Assembly (NCBI GenBank): GCA_964364855.1
Contig: CAYINU010000015.1
Location: 1-28,476, forward strand
Reading direction: 5' to 3'
Origin: CAYINU01 sp964364855
GTDB taxonomy: Bacteria > Margulisbacteria > Marinamargulisbacteria > CAYINU01
Length of the DNA: 28,476 nt
Positions 7,733 through 15,294 of this stretch are shown here, piece after piece. A model generated the notes under the pieces. It was not told the origin of the DNA and ran no database searches. It saw only the letters and a program-made list of their open reading frames with translations. The translations under genes were made by a program, and so were the position numbers. The number at the start of each line of letters is the position of its first letter. Position 1 is the stretch's first letter.

Positions 7733-9946
7733 CTAAGCGGTTACTGGAACTGGTTTGGGGATGGCGCTTATTACGCCGATAGGTCGACGCGAAGTATTAA
7801 GGTCAGCCTTTGGCATACCTTGGATAGTGGGCCACTGTCCGCGTCGTGCCCAAGCTGAAAAATAAGCTACGATCTCTACTAGGGAAAATCGGAAGCCCGG
7901 ACAATTCCCTGCCCCCATAAACCCAAACGGTATAATCCGCTGATTCTCAGACGCATCTCGATGAATATTTAATTCATCTGGACTCGAAAATTGTCCCGAG
8001 TCATGATGCATAGCGTCAGATGAAAATATAATAAAGTCCCCCTTTCGAACGGTGAAGTGCGGATTCCTAACGGTTATGTCGATGTCCTCATTGGCTATCC
8101 GAGACAGGTTAGGAACAACCGTATACAATCGCATTGTCTCATAAAAAAATCGGAAAAAAGTGGGGAAAGCGTTTTCAAGTCGCATAGTAAAAAGGGATTC
8201 CCCTGGAGCAACCTTATTCTCCCTAAGCTCAAGCAGGATGGTGTGTTGATCTTGAGAAGATAGTTGTTGAAAGGCAATCGTTAACCAGAACATGGCAAGA
8301 GACGTTGTTTCGAAACCGGCAATCAAGATACCCGGAAGGTTTTCGCGGGTAAATTGGGAAATATTAGTGGGTAACATTTCACTTAACCACAGAATAAGAA
8401 TTTGCTTGTTTTGCGCCTCTTCTTGGGGCAATTGGTCATTAGGTGTATTGAAGAGTCGGTTTAAGTAAGCTTCCAGGCCGGATTGTTTATCAATAGCGCC
8501 TGCGACATCATTGGGAAGCGCTTTAGCGTTTAATAAAGAAACGGCATCTCGAATCAAGAAGGATTTCCCGTACAATCGAGGGTTGGGATTTTCTAAAATA
8601 GGTCGAATTTGATCTGGACTTCCTAACAAAAGATCGGAAAGCTTTCTTAAATTATCCGAAGCGCCCCGAACACGTCCAAAAATTTCATAAGATATAATTC
8701 TTGAAGCCTTAACAATATCGGACATCATTTCTGAAATGATCTTAATCGCTTCGTTAAAAGTGTCGTCGTTTAAAGGAAAACCGGCAACCATTCCAAAGCC
8801 GCGCATGGAATATAATCCCAACGTTTTAGGAAAATCATCGATACGCTCAGAAGGGTGATGTTGTGCAACAAACTCTTCAGCATACTGTTGAAACGCAGGC
8901 CATAGCGCTTCTAAAGCAGCATCATCACGCACCGTATTTTTGAGTGTTCTCAGAAGTTCGGCATGAAGCGGCCCATTGGCTGTAAAAACCATGTTCCCTA
9001 ACACTTGTTTTGTCCATCCAAAGGGTCCCGTTTCCTTGCCATCGGTAGATACCCGAGACGTATTGGCTCTAAAAAGGGCACCAGCAACTTGCGAATCTTG
9101 GGTAAAAACAATGGCGGGTCCCGAAGTCAACCCGATCGACGTCCCGTCACCTGCGGCTGCAACCGGTTGCAATTGGTTTATAATGGCAGATACAGATACT
9201 TTCTGTTCCAAGGCATCAGAAGAATATCCGGTAAGTAACCTTGCTGCATCTCGCCAGGTCAGTCCCAATGCGCTTCGAAGATGCACTTGAGGCAAGCCAG
9301 AATAATGGTGTTCGGCAGATTTTCCTGGATAGGGAATTAGGCTGGCTAACCAAGACACACATCGAGAAATCCTCCCCTGAGCCTTCTCTAATCTTTGCTC
9401 AGCTTCGGGATGTCTTTTATCGAGAGGAACAGACCGAAAGGCAGGGCTTTCTTTGGAACGCATATGTTGTAACGTACTTTTCACAACATCCCACAAGATG
9501 TTGGCTTCATTTGTTGAGTCTTGTAAAGCAGAGATCATTTTTTGGAACTGTTCGGTGATGAGACGGATGGTAGGGTTTTGGCTGGCATCGGTGTTTCGAC
9601 TTGACGCTTGAACTACCCACATCGTGATTAACCGCAAACATGTTTTAGCATACCCTAAAAAGCGGCCTCGGCTGTTACTGGGGGATTCTGTAGAAGCCCT
9701 TGCTGCTTCTAAATAGGCAAGAAGCTCTTTGGCATCTGGCTCCTTGGCCAATCGATTTTCGGCAAAAGCAAAAAAATAATTGGCGGTAGCCGCTTCCGCA
9801 GCTTCCCGAAAAGGTTTTAGTTCATCAGAAATGCCAAATGCATTCTGCGCTTTTTGCCATGACTCAATGGCGGAGGAGGCAACATCTGCCAATTGTGCGA
9901 TACGTGCATCCGTAAAATCAGATACGGCAACCGTTTTTTTACACAT
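7733..9946 (-). CDS. Cytochrome P450-like haem protein with a ~240-residue N-terminal extension
   Basis: The P450 fold occupies roughly residues 215-737. The C-helix region is MVFTANGPLHAELLRTL. The I-helix is AGFETTS (~543), with the acid-Thr pair used for oxygen activation. The K-helix ExxR is ETMRLY (~603), and the Cys-ligand loop is FGFMGAGNCPGF, with C682 encoded at 7903-7901. These are the core P450 signatures, so an oxidative reaction on an organic substrate is expected; the substrate is unknown. Oddities are the length (~737 residues against ~400-500 usual), the helical N-terminal extension of no recognised family, and a Cys loop with one extra residue and Gly in place of the usual Arg two before Cys. 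ATG 9946 is chosen because AAGGA lies five bases upstream; GTG 9961 would add five residues. It overlaps orf240 by 8 bp. No membrane anchor or fused reductase is visible. Confidence 0.85.
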   Translation of the reverse strand: MCKKTVAVSDFTDARIAQLADVASSAIESWQKAQNAFGISDELKPFREAAEAATANYFFAFAENRLAKEPDAKELLAYLEAARASTESPSNSRGRFLGYAKTCLRLITMWVVQASSRNTDASQNPTIRLITEQFQKMISALQDSTNEANILWDVVKSTLQHMRSKESPAFRSVPLDKRHPEAEQRLEKAQGRISRCVSWLASLIPYPGKSAEHHYSGLPQVHLRSALGLTWRDAARLLTGYSSDALEQKVSVSAIINQLQPVAAAGDGTSIGLTSGPAIVFTQDSQVAGALFRANTSRVSTDGKETGPFGWTKQVLGNMVFTANGPLHAELLRTLKNTVRDDAALEALWPAFQQYAEEFVAQHHPSERIDDFPKTLGLYSMRGFGMVAGFPLNDDTFNEAIKIISEMMSDIVKASRIISYEIFGRVRGASDNLRKLSDLLLGSPDQIRPILENPNPRLYGKSFLIRDAVSLLNAKALPNDVAGAIDKQSGLEAYLNRLFNTPNDQLPQEEAQNKQILILWLSEMLPTNISQFTRENLPGILIAGFETTSLAMFWLTIAFQQLSSQDQHTILLELRENKVAPGESLFTMRLENAFPTFFRFFYETMRLYTVVPNLSRIANEDIDITVRNPHFTVRKGDFIIFSSDAMHHDSGQFSSPDELNIHRDASENQRIIPFGFMGAGNCPGFRFSLVEIVAYFSAWARRGQWPTIQGMPKADLNTSRRPIGVISAIPKPVPVTA

Positions 9947-10661
9947 TCGAATCCTTAGCACTACCTACCAACGCTAAGCCTCTCAGGGCACTGGTAAGGC
10001 TATTCCAAAAGCGCCGAAGCGAAGAGCTGGTTTCTGCAATAGCAACCATGCCTTCAGCCAAACTTTGTTTGCTAGCGCTTGGAGGTTGTTCGGAAATAGG
10101 AGCCTTTAGGCAAGCATCAGGGGGAATTTGGTCGAAAAAGGTTTCTCCAATTGCCTTTACTGTTCCTTCTGCGGCAGTAGTGAGTTCCGCTTTTGGACTG
10201 CTTTGAATGCGGAGATAATTTAAATAAACAAAGCCCAAAAAGGCACATTTGAAAGCCATGGCAAGATCTGAAACGAACTGTTCTGTTGGTGGGTCAGAAA
10301 TGCGTTCTTGAGCATCGAGTCCAAGCCGCATACGTCCGTAGGAAATAAAGATAAGCTCCAAATTCTCAGCTCTTCTCAGGATATCTTCTACTGAAAAAGG
10401 TTCTGTAAAACTCTCTCTCGTATTTTTAAAAGTGCCAGCTGTTATGACCTCATCAAAGGAGTCTGCTTGGGACATGATACTAGTAAGTGCGGGCAAGAAA
10501 TAGTGGGAAAATAGCTGTTCGAATTGTAGTATCAGGACTTGTTGTGCTTGCTCCTGTTTTAAACCGTCAATATCATCTACCGCTATTTTTAATCTCGTGG
10601 AGATTAAACACAGTAATGCTGCCTGTTTATCCGTTGCTGAGACCGTTTTAAAGTAGGGCAT
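9939..10661 (-). CDS. Unknown helical protein of the P450 operon (orf240)
   Basis: 240 residues that I do not recognise. The sequence reads as almost entirely alpha-helical and amphipathic, with one hydrophobic stretch (FKCAFLGFVYLNYL, ~135-150) that is short and charge-flanked, so a buried helix is more likely than a membrane span. There is no signal peptide, no Cys cluster and no obvious catalytic motif. Its length and helical layout recall the N-terminal extension of the neighbouring P450. A loose match is SLRRFWNSLTSAL here against RISRCVSWLASLI there, so the two may be related modules, but this is weak by eye. Its ATG shares one base with the orf79 stop (TAATG), and its stop overlaps the P450 start, so the three genes are probably translationally coupled. 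It may act with the P450 as a partner or chaperone; that is inference. Confidence 0.65.
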   Translation of the reverse strand: MPYFKTVSATDKQAALLCLISTRLKIAVDDIDGLKQEQAQQVLILQFEQLFSHYFLPALTSIMSQADSFDEVITAGTFKNTRESFTEPFSVEDILRRAENLELIFISYGRMRLGLDAQERISDPPTEQFVSDLAMAFKCAFLGFVYLNYLRIQSSPKAELTTAAEGTVKAIGETFFDQIPPDACLKAPISEQPPSASKQSLAEGMVAIAETSSSLRRFWNSLTSALRGLALVGSAKDSNV

Positions 10662-10900
10662 TAGGATGACACCGTTTGGCTCCGCCTCGGAGCACCAACA
10701 CCGTATAAGGCGAGCGTAGCCGCAATAGCTTGAGGAGCTTGACGCGGGGAAGCTGGCAAGGTGGTGGAATCCGCTTTTGCATGGAGAAGGAAATTCAAAA
10801 AGGCCCTTGGATCGCGCTGCAATCTGACCGCCTCTCCAAAAGGGAGGATGCTTCTAGACTGCTGGGATATCGGAATCGGAAATCGTTTTTTCATTGGCAT
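10661..10900 (-). CDS. Small unknown protein heading the P450 operon (orf79)
   Basis: 79 residues with no confident family. It is basic at the N-terminus (MPMKKRFPIPI), and the middle reads ILPFGEAVRLQRDPRAFLNF. That resembles the proline-rich lead and first helix at the start of many P450s (a PxxG...RDPxxFL pattern), yet the rest of a P450 does not follow in this frame. The C-terminal third is rich in Ala, Pro and Ser. It could be a remnant P450 N-terminus, a regulatory subunit, or a small peptide acted on by the P450; the sequence does not decide. The start could be 10900 or the second ATG at 10894; neither has a strong ribosome binding site. The stop overlaps the orf240 ATG by one base, which supports it being a real translated gene. 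Confidence 0.5.
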   Translation of the reverse strand: MPMKKRFPIPISQQSRSILPFGEAVRLQRDPRAFLNFLLHAKADSTTLPASPRQAPQAIAATLALYGVGAPRRSQTVSS

Positions 10901-10949
10901 CGTAAATACTCAAGAATCAATTCGCGGATCTCTTTTAAAGACAGCTTAA

Positions 10950-10979
10950 ATTATATCGCTCACGTACGTACGGAATTTC
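10950..10979 (-). promoter_or_regulatory. Putative promoter and palindromic operator of the orf79-orf240-P450-kinase operon
   Basis: A perfect TATAAT -10 box on the minus strand (10955-10950) lies ~50 bp upstream of orf79. No good -35 box is seen at 17-18 bp. The space between is filled by the perfect 10-bp palindrome CGTACGTACG (10963-10972), where a regulator could bind. A weak -35 combined with a palindrome in the spacer suggests regulated expression. This is inference from position only. Confidence 0.4.
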
Positions 10980-11066
10980 TATAAATCGAAAATTTTGGAT
11001 GCAAGATTTGGAGATTCTGGGCAGATTAACCGAGAGCATAGCTGCGCGATGTGAGGATTTTGGGAT

Positions 11067-11096
11067 TTGTCTTTTTGAGTTGGGTTCGCCTATACT
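11067..11096 (+). promoter_or_regulatory. Probable promoter for the double-receiver response regulator
   Basis: TTGTCT (11067-11072), an 18-bp spacer and TATACT (11091-11096). Transcription would begin near 11103, only about 20 nt before the TTG start at 11124, leaving a very short leader without a clear ribosome binding site. Confidence 0.5.
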
Positions 11097-11123
11097 TGAG
11101 GGGTACCCATTCTCGTATCCTTT

Positions 11124-12554
11124 TTGAGCGAGGCCGTTTTGCAATCCACTGAGTCCGTCCCACAGCTATCGCCAGAGGAAAACCGTGCCAAAATCATCGT
11201 CATCAACGATGAGCGGACTGCCCATTACCTGACCCATCTATTCAAAGACCGATACGATGTCATGTCTGTTCGCAATGCCGAGGAGGCCCTGGCTGTTTGC
11301 CGATCATCGGTACTCGAAGGCTTCACTGATTTTTCACACATCATCATCCTGACGGACTTGTCCCTGCCGGACATGGAGCTGACCACCTTTAATCAAATCG
11401 TCAGTGAGACCGTCCCATTGGCAAAAGTGGTGGGTATGACGGACAACGAAACATTTGACCTGGTCAAACATGCGGTGTTGATGGGCCTGTTTGATGTCTT
11501 TTCCAAGCCGCTCGAAGGGCCCGTCGTATATGGAAAAATCGAGGAAATGTTGGGCATGAAGGACGCGGCGTCCAGCTTTCGCTTCGATCCGGTGCGGTTT
11601 TATTTTTCCATCCAAAAACGCCGCCACGATATCCTCACCGAAGTCATTGCCCTTCGCCAGAAGATCAACCCTATGGATCCGGTCCTCAATCTGCTCTATC
11701 CCAAACTCATGGCCCTCAAGGAGCACCTCACACAGGTGGGAAAAGGGCGTCCCTACGATTTCCAGGCCCTTTTGGAAACGTTGGCCGAAGAGCTGGGGGA
11801 ACCGGTTCCGGTAGATGGTCCGCGCAAAATCGTGTTGGTGGAGGACGAGCCAGAGACCCTTCAATTGCTGACCATGGTGTATAGCCCGCATTACGAAGTT
11901 CATGTCGCCGATACGGGCCTCAAAGGCAAGGCGCTGCTGGAGTCCCTGCCAGATGTGAATGTCGCGGTTCTCGACATCATGTTGCCCGAATTGTCCGGTA
12001 TCGATTTGTTGGGCGTGATCCACCGCCATCAGCGTCACACAGAGGTCATCATGCTAACCGGGTACAAAGAGCGGGAGTTTGTGGTACGCACGCTGCGCTT
12101 CGGGGCCTATCAGTTTTTGAGCAAGCCGATGAGCCGCCAGGATTTGCTGGCCCAGGCCAAGGCAGCAGCAGATTTGCGCTTTTTCAAGATCGCGCTTCCC
12201 CATATGGTTGATCAATTGGAACAAGCCACCTTGTCTCATGACAAGCGGATGGCCATGCTCAGAACCTATTGCGACATTCGGGCCGAGGCGGGCGAGTCCG
12301 CTACGCTACGCGACCTGTTTTTGTTTGTGCCGGACTATGAAGTCCTGGATGTGACGGCATTTCCGGATGTCTATGACCACTTTAAAATGCCGGTGAAAGC
12401 GTTGGTGGCCTATGGTTTGGATCGGTTTATGAAGGCGATGTCCGAGCGTCGGGTATCGCAGATTTTCCAACTGGATCAGAAGCAAAACCCCTTAAACGAT
12501 GTCAGCCAAAAATTTGCCCTGCGAGACTGGATCCAGAACGAGTTGAGACTTTAA
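11124..12554 (+). CDS. Response regulator with two receiver domains and a non-DNA-binding C-terminus
   Basis: 476 residues. Receiver 1 (~22-143) has acidic pocket INDE, phospho-acceptor D78 in LTDLSLPD, the MTD switch Thr and K128 in SKPLE. A helical linker (~155-225) resembles histidine phosphotransfer or dimerisation helices. Receiver 2 (~234-350) has VEDE, D284 in VLDIMLPEL, LTGYKE and K334 in SKP. Both receivers keep the residues needed for phosphorylation. The C-terminal ~125 residues (from FFKIALPHMVDQ) are helical, with no HTH, GGDEF, HD-GYP or phosphatase motif that I recognise. The output is therefore probably protein-protein, or part of a phosphorelay. The start is a TTG; an in-frame TTG at 11139 is an alternative. 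It converges with the HAD gene (11 bp between stops). A partner kinase is not adjacent; the two histidine kinases to the left are candidates. Confidence 0.85.
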   Translation: MSEAVLQSTESVPQLSPEENRAKIIVINDERTAHYLTHLFKDRYDVMSVRNAEEALAVCRSSVLEGFTDFSHIIILTDLSLPDMELTTFNQIVSETVPLAKVVGMTDNETFDLVKHAVLMGLFDVFSKPLEGPVVYGKIEEMLGMKDAASSFRFDPVRFYFSIQKRRHDILTEVIALRQKINPMDPVLNLLYPKLMALKEHLTQVGKGRPYDFQALLETLAEELGEPVPVDGPRKIVLVEDEPETLQLLTMVYSPHYEVHVADTGLKGKALLESLPDVNVAVLDIMLPELSGIDLLGVIHRHQRHTEVIMLTGYKEREFVVRTLRFGAYQFLSKPMSRQDLLAQAKAAADLRFFKIALPHMVDQLEQATLSHDKRMAMLRTYCDIRAEAGESATLRDLFLFVPDYEVLDVTAFPDVYDHFKMPVKALVAYGLDRFMKAMSERRVSQIFQLDQKQNPLNDVSQKFALRDWIQNELRL

Positions 12555-12565
12555 TTATCGGGTTT

Positions 12566-13402
12566 TTATCTTAACTGTTCGATGATATATCGCACTTGGT
12601 TGACGGGGGAGTGGTGGAGATCTGCGGGGGACAGTGAGTAGGCCAATCCTGTCTTCCATACCAACACACCTGCCAAGCCGAGATCGGATTGCAGTTGTAG
12701 GACATTGCGGTAGTTGTCATCCAAAAAAACAGTTCGACGGGGGTCTATGTCATGGTGGCGTAATACCGTGGCCACTACGGGGGAAAAGGAGGCATGGGGT
12801 TTTCCCATCCACAGGATCTTGACGCCGGTTTGCTGAGCCAATTTTGCTGCAAAGTAGCCGATAACGGGGAACTGTGTCTCGCGCGTTTGTACATAGTGAT
12901 CCGGATTGATACAAATGACAGGGAGATCCGGACGGGAGTTTACCGTGGCGGTAACCCGGTCCAAGTGAAGGTTAAAATCATCACCGGATGAGGCAGCCAA
13001 TACGATAACGTCGGCTTGCTGAGGATCGGATACGACCCGCGTGTGCTCACAACGAGTCACGTAATCCATGGAGCCAGTCTCCCCGACGACAAAGACGTTG
13101 CGGTCATGCATCAGATCGCAAAAGACGGGATCCAAAGACAATCCCAACCCCGAGGAGATAATATGGGATACCGGTAACACCAATCCTTGTTGGTGTAAAA
13201 AGGAGTGGATCTCCGATACCGATGCGCTGGTGTTATTGGTCACGACAAAGACCGCACTGCCCTGCCGTTGCACTTCATTTAAAGCGACCACCGCACCCGG
13301 TATCATGCCATCATCGTTATAAAGGACGCCAGACGCATCCACCAGGACAGCCTGCGGATCGGTCTGTGCCATCACCGTCGAAAATGTGGTTACGGTATCC
13401 AT
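12566..13402 (-). CDS. HAD superfamily IIA (NagD-like) protein with altered motif I
   Basis: 278 residues. Motif I is VDASGVLYND (D22), motif II VVTNN (T55), then Lys in MGKPHASFSP (K201), and the motif IV acidic pair is FLDDN (D228, D229). The TNN after motif I and the C2-type cap between motifs mark the HAD-IIA group (NagD, p-nitrophenylphosphatase-like, and the HAD-IIA hypothetical families). In ordinary HAD phosphatases motif I is DxD; here the second Asp is Ser, which should weaken acid/base catalysis. It may therefore be a non-phosphatase member or act on an unusual substrate. Its start overlaps the end of the polysaccharide deacetylase gene by 13 bp, so it is the last gene of a three-gene operon. 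M11 at 13372 is an alternative start. Confidence 0.82.
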   Translation of the reverse strand: MDTVTTFSTVMAQTDPQAVLVDASGVLYNDDGMIPGAVVALNEVQRQGSAVFVVTNNTSASVSEIHSFLHQQGLVLPVSHIISSGLGLSLDPVFCDLMHDRNVFVVGETGSMDYVTRCEHTRVVSDPQQADVIVLAASSGDDFNLHLDRVTATVNSRPDLPVICINPDHYVQTRETQFPVIGYFAAKLAQQTGVKILWMGKPHASFSPVVATVLRHHDIDPRRTVFLDDNYRNVLQLQSDLGLAGVLVWKTGLAYSLSPADLHHSPVNQVRYIIEQLR

Positions 13403-14088
13403 TGGTAAGCGGCGGCCTCGTTCAGGGTCACAAAACGGTATCCGCGTTTTTTTAAGGTGCGAATGACCTGTGGCAAGATGGCCAATGTGGTTTCGGATCC
13501 ACTATGGCACAAGATAATACTGCCATTTTGAACAGGCTGAAGGATGCGCATCACCACTTCGGAGGGAATCGGTTCATCGTCGAGGCGGAGTCGCTGACTT
13601 TTGAGTGTATAATCTTGGGCATTCACATCCCACATGACGGTGACCATCCCCAATTGCTCGGCCAGCGAAACGGTGGCGTGGGTATGATTGCCGCCGGGGG
13701 GACGAAAAAAGCGCACGGGGCCAGGTACAGATAAGGAAAGGGCGAAATTTGTTTTTTCCAATTGCGCCAGCACATCAGCTGTGGAGAGGAGTGCCAGGTT
13801 GGTGTGGCTAAAGGAATGATTGGCCAAGGTATGGCCGCTTTGGGCCATGCGTAAAATGAGATCGGGATGGGCCAACACCGACTCGCCAACCACAAAAAAA
13901 GTGGCTTTGACCTGATAATGGTCCAGGATTTCCAGCAGTCGGACCACATAGTCGGGCTTTGGCCCATCATCAAAGGTCAGTGCCACCACCGGCTCTGTTG
14001 TCTGCAATTTCCATGTGGTGACGGCATGGATGGGAAGAGCAGCTATCCAGGCGAAAACAACCATTCCGACCCAAACGCTGGTTTTCAT
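13390..14088 (-). CDS. Secreted polysaccharide deacetylase (NodB domain)
   Basis: 232 residues with a signal peptide at about 1-22 (a hydrophobic run ending near ALPIHA). The NodB homology domain has TFDDGP (38-43, catalytic Asp and metal Asp), HSFSH (H91 and H95, metal ligands) and RPPGG (129-133). The late motif is LCHSG, where many family members have LHD. These enzymes remove N- or O-acetyl groups from peptidoglycan, chitin-like chains or exopolysaccharide in the envelope. It lies 4 bp downstream of the lipoprotein gene, and the HAD gene overlaps its end, so the three are probably one transcript. The size is typical of a minimal, single-domain deacetylase. The substrate cannot be told from sequence; the metal site looks intact. 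Confidence 0.9.
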   Translation of the reverse strand: MKTSVWVGMVVFAWIAALPIHAVTTWKLQTTEPVVALTFDDGPKPDYVVRLLEILDHYQVKATFFVVGESVLAHPDLILRMAQSGHTLANHSFSHTNLALLSTADVLAQLEKTNFALSLSVPGPVRFFRPPGGNHTHATVSLAEQLGMVTVMWDVNAQDYTLKSQRLRLDDEPIPSEVVMRILQPVQNGSIILCHSGSETTLAILPQVIRTLKKRGYRFVTLNEAAAYQWIP

Positions 14089-14092
14089 AGCA

Positions 14093-15286
14093 CTACTGAA
14101 TTTTCACGCCGCTGCCAAAAACCCGCTCCGCGTTTTGATACGCGAATTTTTCGCGTACATCCGCGTTGAGCTGTGCAATAAACGCGCGGGAAAAGGCAAT
14201 GGAACGGTCATACACATCCGGATGAAAACTATATGCGCCCACATTCTCGCTTCCCCACATAAACTGATTGGGGTGGGCTTCGATCAGTGGTTTATAGCGC
14301 GCTACTGCTTGATCCACCATGGCTTGGAAATTGCTGTCAAAATAGGCTTTGAATTTGGCAATGGCATCCGAATCGTTTTCGTAGCAATCCAACAGACCGC
14401 ATTCCCAAGGAATCCGCTGCATGATGTGGTCCACGTCCACACTAAAATAAAAATTTGTGTAGGTATCCATGAGATCAAAAATAGACGTTTCGATGTGCGT
14501 GGGAAAAAGATGGAAAAGAAACTTGATATTGGGGTACTGCTCAAAAATAGTGGCCAGATGATTTTTTTCACTGGTCGTGCGTGCTTCTTCTGATGTGAGG
14601 GGGCCCACACTATCAGGTCCGCCGGCCCAATGGGCCATGATATGAAGGCCCCGCGTATTGGCCAGATCGTAAATGGCCAGGAGTTGGGGATCGTCCGCGT
14701 CCAGTTTCCCCCAAGAGGGCTTGTAAATTTCCAACTCCCCTATCCCGCGTAACAGCTGCCCACTATACCGGGATTGCACAGTATCCAGGACGGTGGTCAT
14801 GTAGGCGATTTCCAAAGAATCTGGATTTCCTGTTCCCCGAACAAAATAGGGGATAATCCGGCAAGGCGCTTTGACGATGGCATTGCGCATATGATCAATC
14901 CCTTCGTTACTCCCCGCCTGAAGGTCGAACTCATCGGAGGCATTAATGCCAAACATCATGAGTCCGCGCACGACATTATTCCGGTCCATATTCGAAATAA
15001 GTTGATCCAAATCATGCCCATTTGATCCGCTATCCCCCAATTGCATATCGGAGTCGAAAAGCGGCCCTGTATAGAATGGGCCTGTGTAGCCGGCAGGGGG
15101 AAAGGGCGTTTCTGCGTCTAGTATAGGAAAATCTGACGTACATGTGGCCATTTTTTCAGTCGTATTGGTGCTGCTTTGTGGCGAGCATGCGGCAAAACAT
15201 AGGCTGAGCACCAAGCCCATCCCGCAAAAAACCACCCATCTGCCTAACTTCAATATCGAATAGATCATAAATTGATGTGAGTCCAT
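14093..15286 (-). CDS. Lipoprotein related to the amidohydrolase-2 family, metal ligands altered
   Basis: Up to 397 residues. The N-terminus is a lipoprotein signal: a hydrophobic stretch followed by the lipobox LCFAAC, with C34 as the lipidated residue. The rest reads as a TIM barrel of the amidohydrolase-2 / metal-dependent hydrolase type: LFDSDMQLG at strand 1, NVVRGLMMFG, GIGELEIYKP, GLHIMAHWAGG, NIKFLFHLFPTH and QFMWGSEN near the end. In active members strand 1 is HxH and the last strand gives GSD. Here they are DxQ and GSE, so canonical metal binding may be lost or changed. The start may be ATG 15286 or, equally well for a lipoprotein, ATG 15268; the first sits within a palindrome (TCCATATATGGA, 15282-15293). 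It is the first gene of an operon with the deacetylase and HAD genes, which hints at an envelope sugar or amide function (inference). Confidence 0.72.
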   Translation of the reverse strand: MDSHQFMIYSILKLGRWVVFCGMGLVLSLCFAACSPQSSTNTTEKMATCTSDFPILDAETPFPPAGYTGPFYTGPLFDSDMQLGDSGSNGHDLDQLISNMDRNNVVRGLMMFGINASDEFDLQAGSNEGIDHMRNAIVKAPCRIIPYFVRGTGNPDSLEIAYMTTVLDTVQSRYSGQLLRGIGELEIYKPSWGKLDADDPQLLAIYDLANTRGLHIMAHWAGGPDSVGPLTSEEARTTSEKNHLATIFEQYPNIKFLFHLFPTHIETSIFDLMDTYTNFYFSVDVDHIMQRIPWECGLLDCYENDSDAIAKFKAYFDSNFQAMVDQAVARYKPLIEAHPNQFMWGSENVGAYSFHPDVYDRSIAFSRAFIAQLNADVREKFAYQNAERVFGSGVKIQ

Positions 15287-15294
15287 ATATGGAA

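Noticed and set aside
3607..11123. Integrated mobile element with integrase or transposase
   Set aside because: No recombinase, transposase or flanking direct repeat was found around the AT-rich operon; only composition suggests transfer.
11334..12038. 234-residue minus-strand frame inside the response regulator
   Set aside because: It is the His/Gln-rich antisense of a well-supported two-receiver gene.
12540..12580. Bidirectional terminator between the response regulator and HAD genes
   Set aside because: The stops are 11 bp apart and no stable hairpin with a T-run could be drawn.
14015..14593. 192-residue plus-strand frame across the deacetylase and lipoprotein genes
   Set aside because: It is antisense to two genes with clear motifs and has no recognisable domain or ribosome binding site.
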